Positions 40,714 to 63,657 of a stretch of DNA of 64,000 nucleotides are shown one piece after another. The position numbers and the translations under genes were made by a program. Each line of letters starts with the position of its first letter. Position 1 is the first letter of the stretch. The stretch comes from Mesostigma viride (taxonomy: Eukaryota > Streptophyta > Mesostigmatophyceae > Mesostigmatales > Mesostigmataceae), in NCBI GenBank assembly GCA_009746045.1, contig RPFO01000072.1:2859823-2923822 (forward strand), written 5' to 3'. The notes beneath the pieces are model-generated. The model ran no database searches. It was not told where the DNA came from and saw only the letters and a program-made list of their open reading frames with translations.

Positions 40714-42339
40714 GTGCACACGCATGCACAGATACGCGCGCACACACACACGCGCGCGCACACAAACTTTTCCAGTGGCAACGGTGCCTTGTTTGCCGAC
40801 TTAATGACGCTCGTCCGTCTTGCCTTTGATCTGCCTGTTTTCTTGGTGCGGTTTCTGGCCCTGCCTCTTTCTCTCAACCACGTTTCCCCTCCACACACCA
40901 CCGCGCAAAAAACTGTGGCAGACGTTCCTTGTGGAGTCGGCCATCGAGCATCGGCTCACCCAGAAGGTCCCTGGCTTCTCCATGAACGAGTTCCTGGGCA
41001 TGCTCAAGTGGGTGGGCTATAAATATCTATGAATACATCTATTAGTAAACGTGGGTTTAGCGTGGATGAGGTGAAGGCAGGCTCGAGCTACCATGGTCGG
41101 GGTCTCCAGGTTTCTGGCATGCGCCGGTTGTCGTTTTGATGTGTATATGAAGGGGCATATGAAGAGGTTACCGGGCGAAGCGGTGGGGTGGTGGCCGTGC
41201 GTGTGAGTGCGTGGAAAAGGGTGGCTGTGCCATGTCATACCGTAAATTTTGATATAGTTCTGCTGCGGGCTCTGAGTGTGCATGCCTAGGCACACGCCAA
41301 CATCATGTGGGCACATTAGGTGGCACACATGTGCATGTAGCCCATTGCTGGCAAATTCCCAAAGAGATGGGACTAGAGGGAGGGGGGGGGGGGGGGGGGG
41401 GGAGGATAAGAACAGCTGGGCTAGAGGGTGTCAAACGATTGTTTGACATCCCTTGGGCCTCAGTTTTAGAGCAAGTTTTACCATCCCCCAACCCGAACCT
41501 CATGCGGCACACATGGCCTTTCCCCTAGCACGCATAGGCGCCATGCTTAACCTCTTTATTAAACCAGGCCCCAACCACCTTCCCCCAGCCCCACCCCTCC
41601 CCCCAAATGCTCCACCACCCCAACCCAACCCAACCCAACCCAACCCAACCCAACCCAACCCAACCCAACCCAACCCAACCCAACCCAACCCAACCCAACC
41701 CAACCCAACCCAACCCAACCCAACCCAACCCAACCCAACCCAACCCAACCCAACCCAACCCAACCCAACCCAACCCAACCCAACCCAACCCAACCCAACC
41801 CAACCCAACCCAACCCAACCCAACCCAACCCAACCCAACCCAACCCACCCACCCCAACCCCCACCCGCACACCTAGGGCAAGAAAGCAGTTTCAAGCTGA
41901 TATACCCTTGGACATTTTTGGAAATACCCCCCCCCCCTTCCCCACCGCGGCAACCCCACCCCCGCCCCCAGGGCAAAGGAGCAGCCTTAGGGCGTCATAC
42001 TCACACCATTTTTGTTTGGATATGCCCCCCCCCCCCGCCCCCCCAACCCGGCCCCGGTCCCCAATTCCCACCCCGCCCCCCAGGGCGAAGGAGCACCTGG
42101 AGGGTGACGTTTTTGACCTGCTTCTTACGCTGAGCGACTTTGCCGCGTTCAAGGAGCTGATGCTGAGCCACAAGCACGCGATGGCAGCCGAGAAGCAGGC
42201 GGCGGCGGGGCAGTCGGACGACGGGGGCATCCTGAGCATCGTCGCGCGCAAGATGCGCGTGCTCACGGACGAGCAGGAGGACGGGGACGAGCGGCCAGAC
42301 CTCAACCTCAGTACGTCAAGCAAGGATGTTGGGCAGTAG
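37067..42339 (+). CDS. ARL2BP: ARL2-binding protein (BART domain), at least six exons, 5' incomplete
   Basis: The BART domain binds the GTP form of ARL2/ARL3 small GTPases; in animals it acts at mitochondria, centrosome and cilia. Exons by splice sites and phase: 37067-37127, 38682-38749, 39011-39048, 40005-40073, 40922-41007 and 42084-42310 (or to the read-through stop at 42339). The joined protein follows the family block by block: FDSIVGALEEIIMD, then FDEAEENKLVYMEIFKEY, then FLVESAIEHRLTQKVPGF, then GDVFDLLLTLSDFAAFKE. Spacing matches the animal proteins almost exactly. Upstream coding (an acidic segment ending EQEEDIFIVG) lacks a start codon, so a first exon is missing. The C-terminal extension after the BART domain is acidic and unassigned. 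It suggests a flagellated organism. Confidence 0.85.
37148..37225 (+). repeat. Two copies of the 37127 donor region
   Basis: CATCTTCATCGTGGG|GTGAGT at the exon recurs as CACCTTCATGGTGGG|GTGAGT (37193-37215) and more weakly as ACTTTCACGGAGAA|GTGAGT (37148-37170). Confidence 0.7.
37755..37972. repeat. 45-bp minisatellite, about five copies
   Basis: A unit containing TTGATACATGTGGTTCATTG, 45 bp long, is repeated in tandem inside an ARL2BP intron. Confidence 0.9.
38682..38749 (+). CDS. ARL2BP: ARL2BP exon (BART helix 1)
   Basis: 68 nt encode DHGTEEDRKFDSIVGALEE and IIM. Acceptor is GCGCAG, donor is GG|GTACGT in phase 1. Confidence 0.88.
38783..38855 (+). repeat. Duplicate of the ARL2BP BART helix-1 exon end
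   Basis: 75 bp downstream of the exon, FDSIVGALEDIIMD is encoded again with about 85% DNA identity. Its acceptor-like CCAG is kept, but the donor GTACGT is changed to ATAGAG. Confidence 0.8.
39011..39048 (+). CDS. ARL2BP: ARL2BP exon (38 nt)
   Basis: Completes Asp, then PSFDQPQVELCR. Acceptor is CCACAG, donor is GTAGGT. Its length gives the exact spacing to the EENKL block seen in the family. Confidence 0.85.
39124..39255 (+). repeat. Two copies of the 39048 donor region
   Basis: GGAGCTCTGCCGG|GTAGGT recurs as GAAGCTCTTCTGG|GTAGAT (39124-39145) and GCAGCTCTGCCAG|GTAGGG (39233-39252), spaced about 100 bp apart. Confidence 0.75.
40005..40073 (+). CDS. ARL2BP: ARL2BP exon (EENKL block)
   Basis: 23 codons, RHCHQFDEAEENKLVYMEIF then KEY, donor GTGAGT. 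This is the most conserved BART segment. Confidence 0.92.
40681..40765. repeat. (CA)n-rich microsatellite
   Basis: CACACA runs broken by CGCG and CATG, about 160 bp upstream of the 40922 exon. Confidence 0.85.
40922..41007 (+). CDS. ARL2BP: ARL2BP exon (VPGF block)
   Basis: 86 nt encode TFLVESAIEHRLTQKVPGF then SMNEFLGML. It ends in phase 2 at CTCAA|GTGGGT. Confidence 0.9.
41075..41141 (+). mobile_element. LINE 3' UTR fragment
   Basis: GGCAGGCTCGAGCTACCATG and the following bases match 12752-12818 of the LINE 3' region with scattered changes. Confidence 0.55.
41383..41402. repeat. Poly-G run
   Basis: About 20 consecutive G inside an ARL2BP intron. Confidence 0.9.
41622..41847. repeat. (CCCAA)n pentanucleotide array, about 45 copies
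   Basis: Perfect CCCAA units lie on the coding strand of ARL2BP upstream of the 42084 acceptor, followed by more C-rich tracts up to CCCCCCAG. Confidence 0.97.
42084..42339 (+). CDS. ARL2BP: ARL2BP last recognised exon
   Basis: Completes Lys, then AKEHLEGDVFDLLLTLSDF and AAFKELMLSHKH, followed by an acidic tail. A donor CCTCA|GTACGT at 42310 opens a ladder of copies. If it is not used, translation stops at TAG 42337-42339. Confidence 0.85.
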
Positions 42340-42805
42340 GTTAACCTCAGCCTCAGTAAGTCAAGCAAGGTTGGGTAGTAGCTTAACCTCAACCTTAGTA
42401 AGCCAAGCAAGGTTGGGCAGTAGCTTAACCTCAACCTCAGTGAGTCCAGCGAGGTTGGGCAGTAGTTTAATGTCAACTGCGGTGAGTTAAGCAAGGTCGT
42501 GGAGTAGGTTAATGTCGATCTCTGTGAGTCAAGCAAAAGTTGGGCAGTAGGTTCATGTCAACCTCAGTTAGTGAAGCAAAAGTTGGGCAGTAGGTTAGTG
42601 TCAACCTGAGTTATTTAGTTGGGCAGTAGGTTAGTGTCAACCTCAGTGAGTCACGCGAGGTTAGGCAGTAGGTTCGTCTCAACCTCAGTGAGTCCAGCAC
42701 GGTTGGGTAGTAGGTTCGTGTCAACGTGTGTTTGAGGTAGAAACTTCGGGTGTCGTAGCGATGACGGGGAAGAGGGGACGAGCAGCCGTACCTCAAGCTG
42801 AGTGT
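42296..42805 (+). repeat. Donor ladder: about 54-bp tandem copies of the last ARL2BP exon end
   Basis: The exon end CTCAACCTCA|GTACGTCAAGC repeats about nine times, with donors reading GTAAGT, GTAAGC, GTGAGT, GTGAGT and so on. Each is followed by GCAAGGTTGGGCAGTAG. A final copy near 42755-42800 includes more exon sequence (GACGGGGAAGAGG...CTCAAGCTGAGTG). Confidence 0.85.
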
Positions 42806-42810
42806 GGAGG

Positions 42811-44829
42811 GGAGGGAAGGTGCGGTGGGGTTGAATTTGGGACAGGATATGGAGAGGAAAATACCGGGGCAGGCTAGGGAGACTTCCCTGCGGGAAATTT
42901 AATTATAATGGCAAGTGAGTGATGTTCTTGAAAGGGCAGCGGGCGTGGTTGGGTGGTAGACGCGTGGGGAATGTCTGCCACCATACATGGGGGGAACCAA
43001 AGATTCATGTAGTTGGAGACATGGGGAGCTGTTGAGCCACAAACTTGGCAGGATTGTGTCGGTGTGTGTGTGTGAAATCATTCCACATTTTGAAAGAAGC
43101 AAAAGTTCGGAAGATAATCAGAAATAGCATTCACAGTGGCAGCTGCGAGGCAGGCAGGGGGGTTGATATCGTACATGACATTGGGCAGCCCATTTGTGCG
43201 TCCAATCAATCTATTGTGGTGCATGGTAGGTAATGGCAGGGGTTGTCGGGCCGCCTTTTCGAGTGGCCACCGGCACAGTAAGTAGCAGTAACTTATATAT
43301 TAGTATCTTAATAGCTGGAAGTCAATAGCGGCACATGACTAGTCGCCCGGTTGGCAAGTAGCACAATTGGGTTGGGCTGGTGGTGCATGGCTGGAAGGTG
43401 CCCATATTACATGTTCAGGCCATTTGTAATGGCTTTGTGGCCACAACAGGTTGCCTGCTGTGGAGGTACACCCATCTCTGCTGTTGTTGCACCCAAGTGC
43501 TGATTCGAATCCACCCTTCGAATGTTGTACTTGCTTGCCAATTGGTGCCTGGTTCCTTTGTTTCTGCGGGGGGGTGCGGGGATGCTGGTTGGGTGTCATG
43601 CAGATATAACTGGCTTCAAGTAGACCTTTGTAATAGTCGGATGAACTTCACGGATACAGGGAGGCTGGAACTGCTCTGAGAGAGGGGGGTTACGGCCATT
43701 TGTAAAGACGCTGTCGAGCACCTGTGGCTGGCTGTGCTTGGGGCCGCTTTGGCCTTTTGCCATCTGCCATGGGACAGCATGAAGACGGTGACAGCTGGCG
43801 AGGACTGGCCCTACAATCAAAACGTGGCAGCTGGGCACATCTCCAATCATGTCTTTTCGGCTGCGTCATGGCTGCCTCCAGCCAAGACTGGCTGCTGCTG
43901 GCAAATGCTTCACCTGCATGTCTGTCGGCAACAGTTTGATGATACAGCCCTTAGAGATGTTTCTACATAGCAGCTGATAGCACGTAGCCACAGCAGATGC
44001 GAGGTCCTGAACAGTATGCTGGTTGGCGTCATGTTTACGGAGGCTATTGCTATTTTTTGGTCTGGCAGACACGGTGAAACAGTGGTGTGCTTCGCGGGGG
44101 GCCTATGATCTGTTTAGTTATTGCGAAAGCCCTGCCTGGAATGGTGCCCAGCGCATTCTTATTGATATTTTACATTACAATTTAAGGGTTTTCTCCGTGA
44201 GATATTGTGGGATTTGCTAGTGCTATGGCCCGGGCTTTGCTTGCGCCATCAGCATTTTTGGAAGTAGCTGTAAGGAAGGATACCCGGCCATGCATTCTTA
44301 GTCATTCATTCTTGGTTAAATTCTTCACTCACAACTGGTTGTTGTCTTCATGATATGAACTAGTTCGACAACCCGGGGCGGCCCCCGTTATGGTCGCAGT
44401 GGTTTCACGGGAGTAGACATGTCCAGGCATAGTTGTCTCACTTCGTATCAATGAGGAAACCATATCGGGATGACAATGTGGTGCGCCTCGGACTGGTCAT
44501 GACTGGCCGGTGCGCGCGACCCTCCGGCTTCGGTTCCTGAGGCCCCTGTGCAAACGACCCGCCCAGGTGGTCCGCCCTGACTGGACGGTGCAAGGCCCGG
44601 TCCGCGGTGACCCCGAGGACTGCATGCATGGCGCGCCAAAGCCATGAACATCGAAAGGGCCCCCACAAGTTCCCCAGCTGCCGAGCCAGGAACAACTCTA
44701 GTGGCAGATGCTATAATAGTTCAAATAGGAATATAGTTGTCTCACTTAACATGCGTGCATGCATTGAGTATCTGTTCATTATTGTCGTGGATCACGTCGA
44801 TCATGCGCCAGGCACGTGCACGCTTTACT
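42811..44829. other. Region without recognised gene
   Basis: No conserved frame was found. Possible further 3' exons of ARL2BP could lie here but none is supported. Only short internal repeats are seen (for example GCCATTTGTAA near 43420 and 43695). Confidence 0.4.
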
Positions 44830-45945
44830 GCTCTTCGGGTTCGAGTCCAGCTTGCATACAACGATCGCGAATATGGCGGCGGTGGCCCTGGCTACCGCCT
44901 GTCCGACCTGATTTATGCGGATGATACCACCCTCATCGGGCGTCCGGAGCACATTCAGACCTGGCTGGACTGCATGCCTGGGCTTGGAGGCGCGGGCGGC
45001 CGGTGGGGTTGGAGATTAGTGTAAAAACTAGCTGAGGCGATGGTGATTGGGGCTACCAGTGCCCTGCCGAGGCCTCGGCTGCTAGACGGGACGGAGGTCC
45101 CGTTCTCATGATCGCTTCAAACTGCTGGGGAGCATGCTCCCCGACACCCCCGACGATGTGGACACCCGCATCGGCCTGACCTGGGCTAGGAGCCCGGCTT
45201 CGTTCTGATGGACCTGTGCGAGCATCGCAAGCGAATGCCGGCTCTTCAAGGCCCTCGGGTCCTCACGGTGCTCACCTATGGCGCCGAGGCATGGACGCTC
45301 ACGGACACGCTGGCCGCCACGGCTGAACGGCACGGTAACCAGGATGCTCCGACAGGCCGGCCCTGAACGTCGGGTTTTCCACACATAGGTCTTTAGAGTC
45401 TTTGTATCAGGGTATGCCGCGCATTTCGGACGAGATTAGGCAGCGTAGGATAGCATTCGTAGGACATCTTGCTCGCACGTACCAGTCAGGTAGACACCGA
45501 CCTCGGTCTGGCTGGCCCCCAGCGGCTTGCCAGCCAGGGCGGCATATCCTGACCTCATGGCCTGTCCCCAAGGAAATTCCTAGATTTAGATGGGTAAACC
45601 TGCCATGATCGACCTATACACAGCAGTTGCTGGCCGACCTAGTGGTCCCAGCTACGTTTGAACACCGCATTTACTCCGTCTCTCTTGCTTGGACTGCTAT
45701 GCTGAACAAGAAGAGGTGGACTTCGATTGTCCAGGCAGGCTCACACGCCCGCGGCCCCTGTGGGCAAGCCCCTCCCCCCAGAAGGAAGGGGCGCTTTGCT
45801 GAGTAGAGTAGTTAGGGTTTTCTAGAGTAGCTTGCTGTTAGCTTAGTTTGGTTTCGCGGCTTCGCCCACCTCCATCCATCCAGCAAGGGAATACGTGCTA
45901 CATGATCTCCCAACGGAGTCATGTTATAATTTAATTTAATTTAAT
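44830..45945 (+). mobile_element. Decayed LINE reverse transcriptase fragment with 3' tail
   Basis: RT block RLSDLIYADDTTLIGRPEH (about 44895-44955) carries the catalytic YADD. It is followed, over several frames, by FKLLGSMLPDTPDDVDTRI, LTYGAEAWTLT and RRIAFVGHLART, the order seen in the C-terminal half of many LINE ORF2 proteins. The copy ends with ATCTCCCAACGGAGTC and a (TAATT)n tail at 45925-45945. It is 5'-truncated and riddled with stops and frame changes. Confidence 0.75.
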
Positions 45946-48386
45946 GCATTGCTAGATCGATTCTCCAAGTGAGCTGCCCAGCAAATGAACCACTGGCAAG
46001 CTAGTGTCTTTCAAGGCAATTTGAGAGAATTAGGGCCCATGCATATGGTATGTCCCTGCCCCCTTCTTGCTGTGCAGGGATGAAAGGCCGTACCTACTAA
46101 AACAAGTTTCTACCCTGTATGTGACTCTTCCAACGGAGGCGCGTGAATGATTGAATGAATGATCGAATGAATGAATGCACGAAAGCGTTGCACGGTAGCC
46201 TCCAAACGACAGAGTAAAAAACTGCAAAGATTTTTTCTCATCTGTAGTCCATGAAAGCAACACAGCACACAAGTCAATTAGCCTAACACTAGCAAAATGC
46301 TATACAATGGTCGTCAGCCTGTAAAAATTTACAAGACAGTAGCACACCAGCTGATTGGGACCAGCAACAAACTCAAAAACCCAACTCTTTTTTCTGCAAC
46401 CATCGCAACCTCCCAAAAATGCCACAGTCCACTGATTTTCAAACCGAACCGCCTTGGCGATGCTTTCCCCAGATCTTTTGGTGGCTGATCCAGCAGCTCC
46501 TTTACTCTATTCTCATGTGCCACATTGGCTCTGTCACTCCACGTCGTCGCAGTGGAGCCATCCAGAAAACACGTCACCATCATGTCGGGGTCCTACACAC
46601 CCTGGCGGGATTGCCCATTACATGCACGCAATGGGGATACTGCGCTGGTTGTCTCTTTGATACTCAGTGAGTACATACAGATCACAGTAGAACGTGATGT
46701 AGGTCTGAGAGTTACTTTTCTTTCACAGTAACCCCAGACCAACTTGGGCGAGGCCCCACTGGACCTACAGCCCCATCGCGTGCCAACACGGCGCCGCCTC
46801 TTGAAAAAGGCCACACACCTCGATAGTCATCCACTGGACTCCCAGCATGTTGGGAGAAGAGCACGCTGGGAGTAAACCAGAAGCATGGTCAAGGCCAAAG
46901 TTTGCCAGTAAACATAGGCCAGCAACCATGGGATGGCAGACATTGCCTGGCACAGAGTGACCAGGAAAGGGTCACCGCCAGCCATTGAAATGGGATCGGT
47001 GCTGAGATGCGAGACAGCTGTCCACGATGCTGGGCCAAGCAACGGCAGCTGTCTCCTGGAACACCGAAGCAGCATGGACGTGAAAGACTGGTTTTCTGCT
47101 CTCAAGCCAAGCGCCCACAGGCGGGCCACACTCATGTTTCCCGCTCGCCGCCACGATCATAACCCCGCCCAACGACACCAACAAGTATAACGACACTAAC
47201 AAGCAGTATAACTAACTGCACTAAGAATAACACATCCAATGAAAAACCATCCCTCACACAAACCCACGCCCGCAAAACAAAAATGATCGCGCCCTTGGAC
47301 CCTCTCCGTCCTTTTGACGCTCTTCCTCCACGGATACCCTTTGTTACAGGGACCCTCTCCTCTGGGTATTCTTTTTCTCCAGGTTTTCTTTCTTTCCTTG
47401 GAAAACATAAGGCCTCCAAAGGCCCCCCCACGTGACAACAGCCTCCCCCCCAACGAGGGAGGCGGTGACGGCGATGGACCCATATTGAGCCAAGTCCCTA
47501 GTCAAGCACAGCGACTCTGCGGGAAGGAGGGCGCTGCATTAAACAGCCCATCCCCGGGCCGGCCGCCAGCACAAGTCTAGCAAATGCCGCATGCATCCCC
47601 CAGGCATCCTGGCCCGCCGGTGGTGGAATATGGGGGGCAATTATTACTCAGGTAGTCCTCATTTGTTCACTTCTGGGTAATACATATAATTTACACGTGT
47701 GGTGGTCCTAGTAATCGACTAGGTAGCGATAGACACTTGGACCAGATACGCCGTCAAAAAATGTATCTAGCCCAAGGGAGGCCAGTTGCCCAACAGGCAC
47801 CGGTCTCGATTCTTGTTGTCCTTGACACTTGGACGAGACTCGATACGCGCACAGCCCCCAAAATGCGTCACCGCGCCATGACACATGCCGCACAAGAGCC
47901 ACGTCATGTCAGCCAGGGCATAATCCTTCTTGCAGGCGCAACCCATCCCTCTCCGATCTTCTCGCTGACCATGGGTTGCCCGGACTAGCTTCGGTCCACG
48001 CGGGGGGCCCCACCCTATGGGGTCGGCTTGCTTGGGCGTAGCGACTGGAACCGGCCAGGCCAGGACGGTCCTGGAGCCGACCACCACATGGCCAGGCCAG
48101 AGACCAGAGCTCGCCGCGACTGGGTCAAAAAAGGTCTCGCACCTTGCCACCCTAGGATCGGCCAGATGCTATCAGTACAGCCGGACGGTACATTGCTGCG
48201 ATCGGATCGACCATGGGCCAGATGCTATCTCACCACCACTGGGTCATGCAGCCCGACTCCACGTCCAACCGTTAGCTAGGCATTCTGCGCACTTGCTCAG
48301 CGTTCGTTGGATCGGCAACCCATTCGATTGCATGCCGCTCTGATGGAATCGGCCATTGAATCATTCGATGGAATCGGCACGGCGCC
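45946..48386. other. Intergenic region without recognised gene
   Basis: It contains a 21-bp match (46641-46661) to the LINE 3' region at about 12796-12816. A duplicated GACACTTGGAC motif occurs near 47740 and 47825, and CCAGATGCTATC is repeated near 48160-48230. No conserved coding frame was found. The region lies downstream of both the plus-strand LINE fragment and the minus-strand kinase. Confidence 0.45.
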
Positions 48387-60740
<12,354 letters not shown>

Positions 60741-62290
60741 CTTGCTACTATATCCTTACGACCGCCTACTTGTCTGCCAATATTCGACAAAATAATTTCA
60801 TCGATATTTGCTGCCGAAAGAGGCCCGTAGAACAAACATTCACACGATGTGCATTAAACAAGAAGACTTTCCGATGCGGGATGCACGATGCGATTTTAGG
60901 CGTAATGTTAAGTTGATTTTCCGTGCTGATTCCCCGAGCATGAGAGGATTTTGTCGTCGTTGCGTTGCACGGACGCTCGCGTTTTGTGGCAACTTTGCGC
61001 AAGAATTTCATGGGGACGCTGATTTGTGCACATCACATGCACGTCAGCTGCGTATCACGTTCCCAATATTGCAGCAATGTACGGCGCGGTACCGCCAGAT
61101 TCGGATATTACATGCCAAACCTCCTCCCGACGTAAATGAAGTCACGCGCGCGGTGGCAATTCGCAGTCGCGATTTAGCAGGACAGAGCCGCAACGACTTT
61201 GACACGTGAGGTTCTCCAAGAGGGAATCCCTGAAGTCGAGTCCAATCCAAGCTGCCCCGGCAAATCGATGTCGCGTTGGTTTACCAACGTTTTCGTGGCC
61301 GACGACGCTCTTGCTGACAATTAGCGGGACTAGCGGCGTCTGCCGTGATCACGAACTCCGGGCGTATCGACGGCCAGGAAGGACGCGTGTGGTGTCAGTC
61401 GGTAACCGTGACATCGGCAAAATTTCCTGGCCACCTGTCACCTTGTCTGTGGTTCCGCTTACAGCACTGTAGATAGCACCTGATGTGAACATGCCGCCTG
61501 TCACCTTCACACGTGTGTGACTACCTACATTTTGGATTTGCTGATACTCATTTCCCATTTCACCTCTCTGGTCGGATAGTAAATATACCCATGTCCCCGA
61601 AAAAAAATTCCTGGGTATATTTATTTTTAATTTTTTTAAATGAAAAACCATTTTGACCTATTAATTAAAATTTGGGAAGATCCTGATTTCCTGGGTATAT
61701 TTGTCGGGCGGAGCTGCACATTAAATCGAAGAATTTGCGAAGCCGATTTATTTGGACAGAGAGTGAAGAGTGAGAGGACGTAATTTGAGCGTCTCCACTG
61801 GAGGACGGGGGATCTTGGCGCAAAACACCTGACTCTGCGGCGACAAAAGAAGGGTTGAAGGATGTCGGGGAGACCGCATGTCGAAACTGTAACCCTACCC
61901 GACGAATTTCACAGACGGAGGGCAAGTTAGAACTCACGTTATGTAGTGAGTTGGGGTTCATAGGAATCAGTTCTCATCGAGCCTGCGTTGTCAATGACAT
62001 TTTATTGAGCATTCGCGACGGCTGTTTTCTTATAGATTGGCGCCATTGCGGGCAAGATTGCGAGGAAATCTTTCATGTAGGTAGTTCAGCTGCCCGTGAA
62101 ACGGTCCTGACCGCCATCTCTGAAAGTACGGTGAACATGTTTTGAGTACCGGCGGGTGGGGCCTGGGCTTTGGCCCCACCCGATGACAACCAATGACACA
62201 TGATCATGAATCTTCCCCCCCCATGACGGGCTCCCCTTAGTTGGGTTGAGCTCGAGACTCTGGGGGGTGCAGGTGCCCTTGGTCATGCAC
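60741..62290. other. Upstream region of the kinase gene
   Basis: No conserved coding frame. It should contain the kinase promoter and 5' UTR. An inverted repeat AAATATACCCA/TGGGTATATTT is at 61581-61622, with a further direct copy of the right arm at 61692-61702. Confidence 0.4.
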
Positions 62291-62445
62291 CTAGAGCAAG
62301 TGTCCGGCGTTTACAATATTCCCACCCTTGCAGGAAGTAGCGGCTTAGAATGTATTATAGGCCATGGGCCCCTTCTCTGGGATATGTGCTACATACACTC
62401 CCAACGGAGTACTTATGTTCCTAATTCATCAATCATGACATACAA
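62291..62445 (+). mobile_element. LINE 3' end fragment
   Basis: CCCCTTCTCTGGGATATGTG, then CTACATACACTCCCAACGGAG (loop CAAC) and TTCCTAATTCATC match the ends at 45890-45945 and 57985-58100. Confidence 0.6.
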
Positions 62446-62639
62446 TGGGTCGGAAATACGGAGGTAATTTACGGGAGGAAACGAGCCGAATTGTTCGAGA
62501 AGGCAATAACGAGCCGGCATGAGGCGGCAATTATACGGGTACAGTCGAAAACGGAACGGGACGTCGGCATGCGCCGGAACACTGAGGAATCAATATTTGG
62601 ACTGCGCAGGCACGGGGCGCCAACTTGCACACGCGAGCA

Positions 62640-62990
62640 ACCGAGTCCTTGCATAGGGCGCCCTCCTCCTCTCCCCCCCCACCCCATCACGTACATACAT
62701 AGGGAGTCCCTTTCCACCTTTCTCCCCCCGCCGCCGCCGATGATGACGACACCCCTCCCAGCCCACCCACCCACCCACCCACAACCATCACTAGGTACCG
62801 CCACCACCCATACCACCGCCCCCGCCCACCACCTCCGCCTTCCCCTAGCTCCTCCCTCTCCTTCCCCACCCCACCGCCGTACTTAGTCCCCGCCCTTACC
62901 ACCGCCCCATGCACCACCCTGTCCCTTCCCCTTTGCCCCCCCCCCGACGACGACGACGATGATGACGCCACCCGCCCCAGCTAGCCCCCC
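62640..62990. repeat. C-rich tandemly repeated segment
   Basis: Blocks such as CCACCACCTCCGCCTTCCCC (62826-62845) are repeated on the far side of the (CCA)n array near 63690-63712. A GACGACGATGATGAC motif also recurs within it. Confidence 0.6.
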
Positions 62991-63657
62991 TACTCACCAC
63001 CACCACCACCACCACCACCACCACCACCACCACCACCACCACCACCACCACCACCACCACCACCACCACCACCACCACCACCACCACCACCACCACCACC
63101 ACCACCACCACCACCACCACCACCACCACTACCACCACCACCACCACCACCACCACCACCACCACCACCACCACCACCACCGCCACCGCCACCACCACCA
63201 CCACCACCACCGCCACCGCCACCGCCACCGCCCCCGCCGCCACCACCACCACCACCACCACCACCACCACCACCACCACCACCACCACCACCACCACCAC
63301 CACCACCACCACCACCACCACCACCACCACCACCACCACCACCACCACCACCACCACCACCACCACCACCACCACCACCACCACCACCACCACCACCACC
63401 ACCACCACTACCACCACCACCACCACCACCAGTCCACCACCACCACCACCACCACCACCACCACCATGCACCACCACCACCACCACCACCACCACCACCA
63501 CCACCACCACCACCACCACCACCACCACCACCACCACCACCACCACCACCACCACCACCACCACCACCACCACCACCACCACCACCACCACCACCACCAC
63601 CACCACCACCACCACCACCACCACCACCACCACCACCACCACCGCCACCACCACCAC
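62991..63657. repeat. (CCA)n trinucleotide array
   Basis: About 220 CCA/CAC units with a few CGC and TAC variants and one AGT/ATG interruption near 63430-63470. Long poly-His, poly-Val and poly-Gly/Trp frames over it are artefacts. Confidence 0.97.

Noticed and set aside
41622-41847. (CCCAA)n as an interstitial telomere
   Set aside because: The unit is CCCAA, not a known algal telomere repeat. It is strand-oriented like other acceptor-proximal arrays within an intron.
44834-44848. Perfect B-box GGTTCGAGTCC as a tRNA gene
   Set aside because: It lies inside the LINE RT frame and no acceptor stem or A-box fits around it.
47708-48150. Minus-strand frame of 127 codons as a gene
   Set aside because: No recognisable domain, an overlapping plus-strand frame of similar length and repetitive composition. 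Treated as chance.
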